This document shows, one piece after another, positions 23,357 through 32,085 of a stretch of DNA of 33,940 nt (its first letter is position 1; each line of letters begins with the position of its first letter). The notes below the pieces were generated by a model. The model made no database searches, had not been told where the DNA came from, and saw nothing but the letters and a program-made list of their open reading frames with translations. The DNA is taken from NCBI GenBank assembly GCA_019686135.1, contig JADGHL010000046.1, positions 1-33,940 of the forward strand. Direction: 5' to 3'. The position numbers and the translations under genes were made by a program. The stretch is from Myxococcaceae bacterium (lineage in GTDB: Bacteria; Myxococcota; Myxococcia; Myxococcales; Myxococcaceae).

Positions 23357-25579
23357 TCAGGCGTGTGGTGGCTCGCCTCCCAGCGGCGTCGTGCCGGGGT
23401 GGCGCTCGGTGGGAACGGCGTCGCTCAGCGGGATGGTGACGTAGAAGGTGCTGCCCCGGCCGGGTTGGCTCTCCACCCAGATGCGACCGCCATGCGCGTC
23501 CACGATGTTGCGCGCGATGGCGAGGCCCAGCCCGGTGCCCTGGCGGCGCGAGGCGTCCGGCTGCCAGTAGCGATCGAAGATGTGGGGCAGATCCTCCGGG
23601 AGGATCCCCGGCCCCTCGTCCCGCACAGAGAAGAGCGCGTACCCCTCCGGGTCCCGGCGCGCACGCACCGTCACCGTCCCGCCCCGCGCCTGGAACTTGA
23701 TGGCGTTGCTCACCAGGTTCCCGAGAACCTGCACCACCCGCGCGCGCTCGCAGCGCACCACCAGGTCCTCGTCGATGGAGAGGTCCAGGTACATCGACGC
23801 GTCGGCGGCCTGAGGGCGCATCATATCGCCCAGCTCCTCCAGAAGCTCCGCGGCGTGCTCGGGCTGGGGCGTGATGGTCCAGCTGCCCGCCTCGTACTTG
23901 GCGAAGTCCAGAAGGTCGGCGATGAGCTTGAGGGCGCGGTCCGCGGACCGCTGGAGCGTGCCCACCGTGCGCAAGAGGTGACTGCGGAAGGCGTGGCTCG
24001 CGCCCGGTTCGGTCTCGATCTTCTTCGCCAGCACGCCCGTGCCAAGCCGGATGGCGTTGAGCGGGTTCTGCAGGTCGTGCGAGACGATCGCCAGCACTTC
24101 CTCGCGGGTCCCCACCGCCCGCTGCGAGTCCTCGTACAGCCGCGCGTTGTCCGCGAACATCGCCGCCAGCCGGGCGATCTCCCGGCCGAAGGCGAACTCG
24201 TTGTCGGTGAAGTTCCGCTGCGAGGCGATCAGGTTCAGCGTCCCCACCAGCCGCCCGCGAGCGCGCAGCGGGAAGACGATGTACGAACGCATCCCGAGCG
24301 TCCGGTAGCGGGCGAGCCGCTCCGGATCGACCACCCGCGCGGCGAGCGCGGCGTCGTCGAGATCGCGCACCATGACGGGCGCGTCGTTGCGCAGCGCGCG
24401 CACGAACGTCGCCGGCAACCCGGCCGGGCCGGTCACCGACGCGAGGAGCGCCCGGGTGACCGGTCGCAGCGCCGGGTCGCGGTGGCGGATCTCCGCGTGC
24501 TTCAACTCGCCCTCGGGACCGACCAGCTCCACCGCGCACCAGTCGGCGATGGCGGGGACGATCCGTCGCGTGAGCGTCTCGAGCATTTGCTGGAGCGTGA
24601 GGGATTCGGAGAGCTCGCGGGCCAGCCCGGCGAGGAAACGCTGCTGTTCGTCGTGCGTGCGCAGCTCCCGGAGCGCGCGCCGGCGTTCGGCGTCGGCCTC
24701 GTTCAGCTCCCAGCCCACCCGGACGATCAACGCGGTGGCGATGGCCGCGCCCAGCGCGGCGAGCAGGGACTCGGCCAACACCTCGTCGAACCAGCGGAAG
24801 CGCACGCCGAGCGAGACGATGAACCCCGCGATCGGCAGCGAGGCTGCGCCCAGAAGGAAGCGGCGGGCCATGAAGCCGCCCGAGTCGTTGCTGGTGAGGA
24901 CGGCCATCATTCCCAGTTGAGGGCGGGCGGCGACGAGCCCCACGCTGAGCAACAGCAGCAGCACGGCGCTGTGCAGCGCCAGCCCGGTCGTCGGGACGAA
25001 GCCGGGGATCGCGAACCGCGGCGCGGCGCCGTACAGATAGGTCGCCAGCGAGACCACGGCGGAGAACGCGCTGAACATGGCCAACAGCGACGTGGGCCGT
25101 GGACAGCGCCGCGGGGTGTAGTCGACGAGAAGGAACGCCAGCGAGAGGAGGATCCACACCACCGCCGCGTTGAGGGAGGATCGCAGTTCGGGGTTGTGCT
25201 CGAACTCGGCGTTCGGGATGAGCAGGCGATCGATGCCGAAGTTGCGCACGGTCAGGTATTCCACCGCGGTGACCAGCCCGAGGATGCCCGCGGACACGGC
25301 GAGCAGCGCCACGGCTGCGCGCCGCGCTCCCCGGAGCGGCTGACGGTTCACCAGCACGAGCGCGATGCCCCCGGCGATGAACGCCGCGGCGGAGTTGGGG
25401 GCCATCACCAGGAACCCGGGGCGGATCCGGTAGAGTTCGGCGAGGCCGAACTGCCAGCCCAGCAGCACCAGCGCGCCGCCGAGCGCGCACAGCACCCCCA
25501 CCGCCTTCGCGAAGCGATGCGCGCGAAGGTGCCATGCCTGCACGGCGGGGAGGCTCTCCTGGCTGGGTCGAGGCGGCAT
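23357..25579 (-). CDS. Membrane sensor histidine kinase with 8 TM helices and GAF domain
   Basis: A 740-residue two-component sensor. About eight hydrophobic helices fill residues 25-290, followed by a linker and a GAF-like domain (about 325-485, with YRTLGMRSYIVFPLRARGRLVGTLNLI). The HisKA domain has the phospho-accepting H501 in IVSHDLQNPLNAI. The ATPase domain has N-box NLVSNAIKF (621-629), DEGPGI (654-659) and GTGLGL (681-686). It is complete and looks functional. No response regulator gene is in the window, so its partner is encoded elsewhere. The membrane part has no periplasmic loop large enough for a classical sensor domain, suggesting sensing within the membrane or by the GAF domain. 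Confidence 0.92.
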   Translation of the reverse strand: MPPRPSQESLPAVQAWHLRAHRFAKAVGVLCALGGALVLLGWQFGLAELYRIRPGFLVMAPNSAAAFIAGGIALVLVNRQPLRGARRAAVALLAVSAGILGLVTAVEYLTVRNFGIDRLLIPNAEFEHNPELRSSLNAAVVWILLSLAFLLVDYTPRRCPRPTSLLAMFSAFSAVVSLATYLYGAAPRFAIPGFVPTTGLALHSAVLLLLLSVGLVAARPQLGMMAVLTSNDSGGFMARRFLLGAASLPIAGFIVSLGVRFRWFDEVLAESLLAALGAAIATALIVRVGWELNEADAERRRALRELRTHDEQQRFLAGLARELSESLTLQQMLETLTRRIVPAIADWCAVELVGPEGELKHAEIRHRDPALRPVTRALLASVTGPAGLPATFVRALRNDAPVMVRDLDDAALAARVVDPERLARYRTLGMRSYIVFPLRARGRLVGTLNLIASQRNFTDNEFAFGREIARLAAMFADNARLYEDSQRAVGTREEVLAIVSHDLQNPLNAIRLGTGVLAKKIETEPGASHAFRSHLLRTVGTLQRSADRALKLIADLLDFAKYEAGSWTITPQPEHAAELLEELGDMMRPQAADASMYLDLSIDEDLVVRCERARVVQVLGNLVSNAIKFQARGGTVTVRARRDPEGYALFSVRDEGPGILPEDLPHIFDRYWQPDASRRQGTGLGLAIARNIVDAHGGRIWVESQPGRGSTFYVTIPLSDAVPTERHPGTTPLGGEPPHA

Positions 25580-25671
25580 CGATGGGGTCTCCGGCCGCTT
25601 CGTCTAAGCCTGTGCACGGGGGCCGGAGTTGGCACCTCCGCCGGCCGGATGAACCCTCCGGGACCAGGATG

Positions 25672-26250
25672 TCAGCGCACCGCGTGCGGCTCTCCGCCGG
25701 GGCGCTCGTCCCGCCGAAGTCGGATCGCCTCGCGCAGCCGGCGCTCGTCGAGGATGAGCGCGTCGTCGAGCGTGTAGACGCCGTGACGTCCCTCGCCGAG
25801 CGACGCGAGGTGCTCTGCGTACCAGGCGGACGCCTCCCGGGTCCGCCCGCGCGCCTCGTCGAGCAGCGCGAGCCGGTGGAAGCAGTCCGACATCAATCCT
25901 TCGGCGAGCGTCCGTCCCAGTCCGCACTCGCCGGCGGCGAGGCCGTCCACGCCCTGCTCCAGAAGGAGCAGGTACGTCACCCGCGCGGTGTCGTCCTGTC
26001 CGAGGAGCTCGAAGACGCCGGCGCGGTACCACAGGAGCATCGGACAGGTCGGCGCGAGCAGGAGGGCGCGATCGAGCACCTTGGCGGCGTGCTCCGGGGT
26101 GTGGGCCTCCACCCAGTTGAGCGCAAGCCGCGCCCAAAGGCGGTGATCGTCCGGAGCCTCGAGCGCGTGCGCCATCAGCGCCCAGCGGATGCGGCGGTTC
26201 GGCTCGCTCCCGGAGAACGGCTGGGCGGATTGGAATGCGCGCGGAGGCAT
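25672..26250 (-). CDS. Small TPR-like protein
   Basis: A 192-residue soluble protein with helical repeat character: DDHRLWARLALNWVEAHTPEHAAKVLDRALLLAPTCPMLLWYRAGVFELLGQDDTARVTYLLLLEQG reads as two to three TPR-like helix pairs, and a third region (CFHRLALLDEARGRTREASAWYAEHLASL) resembles another. ATG 26250 was preferred; a GTG at 26262 is possible. It is divergent from the large exported-protein operon across about 150 bp and upstream of the sensor kinase gene on the same strand. Probably a protein-protein interaction module; no partner is evident. Confidence 0.65.
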   Translation of the reverse strand: MPPRAFQSAQPFSGSEPNRRIRWALMAHALEAPDDHRLWARLALNWVEAHTPEHAAKVLDRALLLAPTCPMLLWYRAGVFELLGQDDTARVTYLLLLEQGVDGLAAGECGLGRTLAEGLMSDCFHRLALLDEARGRTREASAWYAEHLASLGEGRHGVYTLDDALILDERRLREAIRLRRDERPGGEPHAVR

Positions 26251-26399
26251 CGGGGTTGTCACGGCGCGCCAGCATCTACCAGCGCGTCGACGCGTGTCGC
26301 CCCGGAATTCCCGGCGTGCGCTGCGCCCGGCCGGGGTGCAGGCAGGCTCCGGTGACGATCCGCAGGCGCCGCTCGCGGGCCCGGGCGTATGCTCGCGCG

Positions 26400-29300
26400 G
26401 TGCGCTGCGCGGTCCTCTCAGCATCGGTGTTCCTGGTGTGCGCGCTCCCGGGCCCGGATGCGCGGGCGCACGACGGCCCGCCCGAGCCGCTGTCCCTCCA
26501 CGAGCGCGGGGACGACGGCGACGGCGGCCGGGTGATGGGAACGTCGTTCGGGCTGCTCCAGTCGGTGAACGGCGTGGCCTGGGACATCATCTGCGCGGAG
26601 GCGATCGGCTACACCGAACAGTACGACCCGGTGGTGCACTGGAGCGCAGGCGGGACGCTCTTCGTCGGATCTCCGAAGGGGCTGTTCATCTCCCGCGACG
26701 GCGGCTGCAACTGGAGCCCCCACAGCTTCTTCACCACGCGCGGTGCCTCGGACGTGCGCGGCGCGCCCGGTCAGCCGAACGTGGTGTTCGCCACCTCCAG
26801 CCGCATCGCCGCGCAGAACGGGCTGTTCCGCTCCGACGACGACGGCTTCAACTGGACCACGCTCGCCGCCCGCGCCGACACCCAGTACACGGCGATCCGC
26901 TTCGCCCCCTCCAACCCGATGCGTGCGTACGCGTCCGCGTGGTCGCTCGACGACAGCGCGCCGCTCGTATACCGCTCGGACGACGCCGGACAGTCCTTCG
27001 TCGAGAGCACGGCGATCGCTCCGTGGTTCTCCGGGTTCACGCTGGTGGCGGTGTCGCCCACGGATCCGGAGGTGCTGTTCGCCAGCGTCTACGACGGGAG
27101 CGAGTACGTGCTGCTCGCCAGCAACGACGCCGGCGCCACCTTCGCCGAGGTCGCCCGCGACGCGCGCGCCTTCCGCGCGATGGTCTTCGAACCGGACACC
27201 GGGATCGTCTGGGCCACCGCCAACCGACTGTTCCGGTCCAGCGACGGCGGGAAGACCTTCGTGAAGCACGTCGCGCCGAAACGGCCCGCCTGCATCACCC
27301 GCGCCCGCGGAGAGACGGAGCTGTGCGGGTCGTCCTTGGACGAGTTCGCCATCGCCGTGCTCGAGCTCGACGGCGGCATCACCCCGACCTTCCGCTTCGA
27401 CCAGAGCCGGGGCCTGCTCTCCTGCGCGCCGGGCTCGTCCGTCCACGACATCTGCACGCCGATTTGGGGCGCGATCGCCGCGCTGCTCGGGTTGCCGTCG
27501 GAGGACGGCGGCATGGTCACGCCGGACGGCGGGGCCGATGGCGGGCCGGCCGGAAGCGACGGCGGCGATGCGGGCGCGTCGATCGCAGCAGATGGTGGCC
27601 CGAACGAGGGCAAGTCACCCGGAGGGTGCGGGTGTGCGGAGAGTGGAGGACCGGAGCGGGTGGGGTGGATCGCCATCCTCGGGCTGCGGGCGGCGATGCG
27701 GAGATCGCGGCGGAAACGCGCGAAGCGAGCCGGCAGGAGCAACCTATCGGCGGGGACCGCCGGAGTCCCGCGCGCGCGCGGTGGGGCGACAGCCGCCGCG
27801 CTGGTCTCCATCCTGTGCGGGGTGGTTGCGCTCGTCGTCGCCTGCTCGCCGACGCCACCGCCGGGCCCGCCGGACGCTGGCGCGGCAGATCCGTGCACTC
27901 CGAACCCGTGCGGTGAGGCGCACCGCACCGTCTGCACCACCGATGCTTCCGGCGCGCCGTCGTGCGCGTGCGATCCCGGCTTCCACGACGTCGCGGGTGC
28001 CTGCATCGCGGACTCGCCGTGCGATCCGAACCCGTGCATCCAGCCGCACAAGACCGTCTGCTCGCTGGTGGGCAGCGTCGCCGCGTGCGGGTGCGATCCC
28101 GGCTTCGTCGAGGACGACCACGGTGATTGCGTTCCGTCGCCGGACGACTGCAGCGCGCAACACGTGACCGGTGACGCCTTCGAGCCCGACGAATGTCCGA
28201 CGCTCGCTCGCGACATCGGCGGCAGCGGCACCCAGCGCGAGTCCCACACGCTCGACCCACAGGACGACGTCGACTGGTTCCGCGTGGACGTCGGAAAGGG
28301 GCGGATCATCCGCGTTCAGGCCGAGTCCTCGTCCTCGATGCCGCTGCGCGCGGATGCGTGGATGGGCTCGCCGCTCGCGCCCGTGGGACGCGCGCACGGC
28401 GGAAGCGTGGGCGTGGACGCGGCGTGGCGGGCGCCTGCCGCCGGGACGTTCTACTTCCGCGTCGCTGCCGGAGAACCGACGAGCGTACCGATCCCGTACA
28501 CGATCAGCCTTGGCGATCTCGGCCTGGACGACACCGGCGACTCGGTGTCCGAGGCGCGAGCGGGATCGCTGGGCGAGCCGGAGCTCGGGACGCTGCAGTT
28601 CAACGGGGACGTCGACGTGCTCTCGTTCATGCTCGAGGCCGGGCACACCTGGCGCTTCGAGTGGTCGACCTCCGCGCCAACGCCGCTTCTGGCGGACTGG
28701 CTGGATGGCGCGGGCACGGTGATCCGCTCGGGAGCCACCACCGGCGGCACGGGCGAGCTCGTCACGCGAACCGAGAGCACCGGGGATGTCTTCATCGCGT
28801 TGCACGCGGATCCGGAGGTCGCCGAGATGCCGTGGTCCGTGACCGTCACGGATCTGGGGCCGGACGATCACGGCGACGCACCGGCCGAAGCGACGGCGAT
28901 CGCTCCGGGTGCGCCGCAGCAGGCGGGGACGCTGGAGCGTGACGGGGATGTGGACGTCTTCTCCTTCACCGCGATCGCCGGACACATCTACGACTTCATC
29001 TGCACGCCGGTCTCGGTCTCCGACTGCCTCGTCACGCTCGTCGATCCGTCGGGCACCCTGGTGGCCGAGGACCTCGATGGCCTCGAGGGCCGCGTGACCA
29101 CCGAAGTCGGCGTCGCGGGCACCTGGACGGTGCAGGTCACGGCGCCGCCCGGCCAGACCGGCGGCTACACGTACGCGCTCTTCGATCTCGGCGTGGACGA
29201 CTTTGGGGACGATTCCATGACCGCCGCCGCGCTGGGGATGCCGCCCGTGGGCGGCACCGTCTCCGGCGTGGGAAACATCGAGACCGCGGGCGATCGCGAC

Positions 29301-30185
29301 TACCTCCAGTTCGAGGCCGACATCGACCACATCTACGACATCACCTGCACCCGCAACACGCTGGGCGCCTGCAACATGCGCGTGTTCGACGTGAACGGAT
29401 TGCCCGTGGCCCAGGACACCAACGGCGGGGATGCACGGACGCTTCACCTCTACAAAGGAGGCGGCACGTACTACGTGGAGATCTCCGGCGCCGGGACCGC
29501 GACCGGCACCTACAGCTGGAAGATCGAAGACCACCAGCACGACGACCACGGGGACGACCTGTTCGCCGCCACCCCGATGCTCGCCAACGGCGCGTGGGTC
29601 AATGGTGAGATCCAGACCTTCACGGACCAGGATTGGCTGAGCTTCGCCGCGGTGGCGGATCACGCGTACCGGATCGTCTGCCAGCGCGTGTCGCTGGGGG
29701 ACTGCCTGCTCACCGTGGAGGACGCCGCCGAAAACGTGCTTGCACAGGACACCAACGGACAGGACGCTGAGGTGGTCGTGAAGATGCTCTCGTCCGCCGA
29801 CGACTACCTCCAGATCTCAGCGCCGATGGGACAGCTGGGCACGTACTGGGTCAAGATCGAGGATCTCGGTCAGGACGATTGCCCGGAGACCCAAGCGGGC
29901 GCGCCGGCGATGTTCGTCAACGGCATCGCCGCGAACGGCGTGTTCGAGTACCCCGGTGACATCGACGTCCGAGAGGCGTCGCTGGTCGCGAACACCGTGT
30001 ACCACCTGACCGCGACGGGTGTTCCGCTGCGCTTTACGGTCTACGCGAGCGACGGGGTGACGGTCATCGCCTCCGGTGCGCCGCCCGCGAGCTTCAGCGA
30101 TCCGGTGGCCGGGCCGCACTACCTCGAGGTCCGCGCGCTCTCGCCCATGGCGACGGGCGCCTATTCGATCGCGGTGTCGCCATGA
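26400..30185 (+). CDS. BNR propeller with internal MYXO-CTERM-like signal fused to EGF/PPC-repeat lipoprotein
   Basis: A 1261-residue open frame combining what look like two proteins. Part 1, residues 1 to about 443: signal peptide (GTG 26400, ending PGPDARA), an Asp-box beta-propeller (SRDGGCNW, SDDDGFNW, SDDAGQSF, SNDAGATF, SSDGGKTF), an Asp/Gly-rich linker and a MYXO-CTERM-like tail (GGCGC at Cys410/412, VGWIAILGLRAAM, RRSRRKR). The paralogue just downstream stops at this point; here no stop occurs. Part 2: a lipoprotein-like signal (ALVSILCGVVALVVAC, Cys482), two EGF-like modules (CTPNPCGEAHRTVC..., CDPNPCIQPHKTVC...) and about six ~105-residue PPC-like repeats (DDHGDAPAEAT, GDVDVFSFTAIAGHIYDF). 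Part 2 could start separately at ATG 27696, giving 829 residues, although its Shine-Dalgarno sequence is poor. The longer upstream frame (from 26235) overlaps the divergent gene and is rejected. Confidence 0.7.
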   Translation: MRCAVLSASVFLVCALPGPDARAHDGPPEPLSLHERGDDGDGGRVMGTSFGLLQSVNGVAWDIICAEAIGYTEQYDPVVHWSAGGTLFVGSPKGLFISRDGGCNWSPHSFFTTRGASDVRGAPGQPNVVFATSSRIAAQNGLFRSDDDGFNWTTLAARADTQYTAIRFAPSNPMRAYASAWSLDDSAPLVYRSDDAGQSFVESTAIAPWFSGFTLVAVSPTDPEVLFASVYDGSEYVLLASNDAGATFAEVARDARAFRAMVFEPDTGIVWATANRLFRSSDGGKTFVKHVAPKRPACITRARGETELCGSSLDEFAIAVLELDGGITPTFRFDQSRGLLSCAPGSSVHDICTPIWGAIAALLGLPSEDGGMVTPDGGADGGPAGSDGGDAGASIAADGGPNEGKSPGGCGCAESGGPERVGWIAILGLRAAMRRSRRKRAKRAGRSNLSAGTAGVPRARGGATAAALVSILCGVVALVVACSPTPPPGPPDAGAADPCTPNPCGEAHRTVCTTDASGAPSCACDPGFHDVAGACIADSPCDPNPCIQPHKTVCSLVGSVAACGCDPGFVEDDHGDCVPSPDDCSAQHVTGDAFEPDECPTLARDIGGSGTQRESHTLDPQDDVDWFRVDVGKGRIIRVQAESSSSMPLRADAWMGSPLAPVGRAHGGSVGVDAAWRAPAAGTFYFRVAAGEPTSVPIPYTISLGDLGLDDTGDSVSEARAGSLGEPELGTLQFNGDVDVLSFMLEAGHTWRFEWSTSAPTPLLADWLDGAGTVIRSGATTGGTGELVTRTESTGDVFIALHADPEVAEMPWSVTVTDLGPDDHGDAPAEATAIAPGAPQQAGTLERDGDVDVFSFTAIAGHIYDFICTPVSVSDCLVTLVDPSGTLVAEDLDGLEGRVTTEVGVAGTWTVQVTAPPGQTGGYTYALFDLGVDDFGDDSMTAAALGMPPVGGTVSGVGNIETAGDRDYLQFEADIDHIYDITCTRNTLGACNMRVFDVNGLPVAQDTNGGDARTLHLYKGGGTYYVEISGAGTATGTYSWKIEDHQHDDHGDDLFAATPMLANGAWVNGEIQTFTDQDWLSFAAVADHAYRIVCQRVSLGDCLLTVEDAAENVLAQDTNGQDAEVVVKMLSSADDYLQISAPMGQLGTYWVKIEDLGQDDCPETQAGAPAMFVNGIAANGVFEYPGDIDVREASLVANTVYHLTATGVPLRFTVYASDGVTVIASGAPPASFSDPVAGPHYLEVRALSPMATGAYSIAVSP
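27621..27725 (+). other. Internal MYXO-CTERM-like sorting signal at gene fusion point
   Basis: Encodes GGCGCAES, a short hydrophobic stretch VGWIAILGLRAAM and the basic cluster RRSRRKRAKR. These are the three parts of the MYXO-CTERM signal normally found at the extreme C-terminus. All three frames are open through here. A single C-to-T change at the CGA codon at 27727-27729 would restore a stop. ATG 27696 inside it is the only usual start codon for the lipoprotein half. Confidence 0.5.
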
Positions 30186-31474
30186 GCAGGGCAGGTTGGC
30201 TCCGCGCCGTCGTGCTCGTGACCTGCGCGCTGTTCGGCGTCCCGGCGGCGCACGCGCACGGCGCCTTGCCGAATGCGCACACCATCACCGCGCGGATCGG
30301 CGCGCCCGGGGAGCTGTGGATCGAAACCAACTTCGGGCTGGTGGTGTCGCACGACGACGGGGCCACCTGGGACTGGATCTGCGAGGAGGCCCCCGGGTTC
30401 ACCGGCCACGTCGACGTGCTGGTGACACAGGACGGGCGCGTGCTCGCCGCCGGGTTCGACGGGCTCATTGTCTCCGACGACGGTGGCTGCAGCTGGTCGA
30501 AGGATCCGCTCTTCGCGGATCTCAGCCCCACGGAGATCGAAGCCTCGCCGGCGGATCCCGCGCGCCTGTTCGTCACCACCGCCCGCTACCAGAACACCAA
30601 CGGGCTCTTCCGTTCCGACGACGGCGGCTACACTTGGACGTTCACCCACCTGCGGAACGCAGGGCTGCTCTTCTCGTCGATCCGCATCGCACCTTCGAAC
30701 GCGAGCCGCGTGTACGTCTCCGCGTGGTGGGCGGTGGGCACGCCGGAGGTGGTGCTCTTCCGCAGCGACGATGGCGGGGACTCGTTCACCGAGATTCGCC
30801 TCACCTCGGCGCTCCCTGCCGGCGCCTTCACCGTGTGGGCGGTCGATCCGTCGGACCCCGACGTGGTGTACGCCTCGCTGGTGGAGAGCTCCGGCGAAGG
30901 GAACACCCGGCTGCTCCGCAGCGGGGACGCCGGCGCCACCTTCCAGACCGTGTTCACCGGGCCCGCGCCGCTCAACGGCCTCTCCGTCTCCGAGGACGGG
31001 AGCACCGTGTTCCTCGGCACCGACACCGGATTCTATCGATCGATCGACGGCGGACGGACGTTCTCCCAGCTGCCCGCGCCGACGGCCAATGCCTCGCCGC
31101 TCCTCGACGAAGGGACGCTGTACGCGTGCGCGTCGCAGCTCAAGGACGGCTTCGCGCTCGCGCGCAGCGCCGACCGCGGCGACACGCTGACGACCGTGCT
31201 GCGCCTGTCGGACATCCGCGGACCGCTCGACTGCCCGGCCGGATCGTCCACCGCCGACGTCTGCCCGAAGTTCTGGCCGGTGGTGAAAGACTCGTTCCCC
31301 AAAGGACCTGTTGCCGACGGTGGCACTCCGGCAGATGGCGGCGAACCGCCTCCGCCGCCCCCTCCCCAGGGCTGCGGCTGTTCCGACGTGGCCGGCGCGC
31401 CGCTGTGGCTCATGTCTCTCCTCGTTCTCGGCGTGGCCGGGCGCCGCGATTCCCGAAGAAGGTTCCTCCGATGA
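30182..31474 (+). CDS. BNR/Asp-box propeller protein with MYXO-CTERM tail
   Basis: A 430-residue exported protein. Signal peptide MSRAGWLRAVVLVTCALFGVPAAHA; the mature part begins HGALPNAHT. Asp-box motifs (SHDDGATW, SDDGGCSW, SDDGGYTW, SDDGGDSF, SGDAGATF, SIDGGRTF) mark the blades of a beta-propeller of the sialidase/Vps10-like kind, without visible catalytic sialidase residues. Near the end a two-Cys segment (LDCPAGSSTADVC) is shared with the preceding paralogue (LLSCAPGSSVHDIC). A Pro-rich linker leads to the MYXO-CTERM signal: QGCGCSDV, LWLMSLLVLGVAG, RRDSRRR. That signal predicts cleavage and attachment at the cell surface. The start overlaps the previous stop (ATGA). It is a tandem paralogue of the first half of the preceding gene. 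Confidence 0.85.
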   Translation: MSRAGWLRAVVLVTCALFGVPAAHAHGALPNAHTITARIGAPGELWIETNFGLVVSHDDGATWDWICEEAPGFTGHVDVLVTQDGRVLAAGFDGLIVSDDGGCSWSKDPLFADLSPTEIEASPADPARLFVTTARYQNTNGLFRSDDGGYTWTFTHLRNAGLLFSSIRIAPSNASRVYVSAWWAVGTPEVVLFRSDDGGDSFTEIRLTSALPAGAFTVWAVDPSDPDVVYASLVESSGEGNTRLLRSGDAGATFQTVFTGPAPLNGLSVSEDGSTVFLGTDTGFYRSIDGGRTFSQLPAPTANASPLLDEGTLYACASQLKDGFALARSADRGDTLTTVLRLSDIRGPLDCPAGSSTADVCPKFWPVVKDSFPKGPVADGGTPADGGEPPPPPPPQGCGCSDVAGAPLWLMSLLVLGVAGRRDSRRRFLR

Positions 31475-32085
31475 AGCGCATGTTCCTCACCGCTGCCCTG
31501 GTGCTCGTCGCGCCGCTCGTCGCGGGCTGCCCCGGCGGCGACACCTGCGGCGAACCCATCTACGGGCCCGGCTCCACCGATGAAGCGTGGCTCACGATGG
31601 TAGACGGCGAGAAGTCCGTGAAGGTGGACGACGACAACGCCGCGACGATCACCCAGCCCACCGAAGGCGCGCAGATCCCCGCGGACGGCCCGGCGCCGTT
31701 GATCCAATGGACCTCGCCGCTCAGCGCGGCGCGCGAGCATCCTGTGCTCGATGGCGCGAGGTACGCCGTGGCGCCCCGGAAGGCGCGGACGCCATCCGTG
31801 GGAGAGTGGATCCTCGAAGCGATCCTCCCGACCGCGCACGCCCACCTGCCGCCCATTACCGGGCCGATCCACGTGCTGGAGATCTCGGTCACCGGCGAGG
31901 ACTGCCCGGTTCGCGTGCTCACCACGAAGGACGAGTGGCAGGTGGGCTCCGAGACCTGGGCGCTGTTGAAGGCGCACCGCGGGGAGACCATCCGCTTGAC
32001 CGTCACCTCGGCCTATCTGACCGAGAACCGGATCACCGAGGGGCCGTACCGCGCGTCCACGCCCCGGACCTTCACCGTCCAATGA
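31471..32085 (+). CDS. Hypothetical lipoprotein
   Basis: A 204-residue lipoprotein with signal MKRMFLTAALVLVAPLVAGC (lipid Cys20). The mature part contains a second and third Cys close by (GDTCGEPIYG) and one later (GEDCPVRVL), a His-containing segment (ILPTAHAHLPPITGPIHVLEI) and beta-rich sequence, but no domain I recognise. Both ends overlap neighbours as ATGA, and GAAGAAGG precedes the start. Its tight coupling between the propeller gene and the YncE-like gene indicates a role in the same envelope complex or pathway. ATG 31471 was chosen because the longer upstream frame is antisense-like shadow of the previous gene. Confidence 0.8.
   Translation: MKRMFLTAALVLVAPLVAGCPGGDTCGEPIYGPGSTDEAWLTMVDGEKSVKVDDDNAATITQPTEGAQIPADGPAPLIQWTSPLSAAREHPVLDGARYAVAPRKARTPSVGEWILEAILPTAHAHLPPITGPIHVLEISVTGEDCPVRVLTTKDEWQVGSETWALLKAHRGETIRLTVTSAYLTENRITEGPYRASTPRTFTVQ

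Noticed and set aside
23363-25777. Plus-strand 804-residue ORF
   Set aside because: Antisense of the histidine kinase, whose H-box, N-box and G-boxes are all intact.
26235-26399. Upstream extension of the first propeller gene to ATG 26235
   Set aside because: It overlaps the start of the divergent TPR-like gene and lacks a signal peptide; GTG 26400 gives a proper signal sequence for an exported propeller.
27744-29663. Minus-strand 639-residue ORF
   Set aside because: Antisense of the PPC-repeat region, compositionally typical of GC-rich shadow frames.
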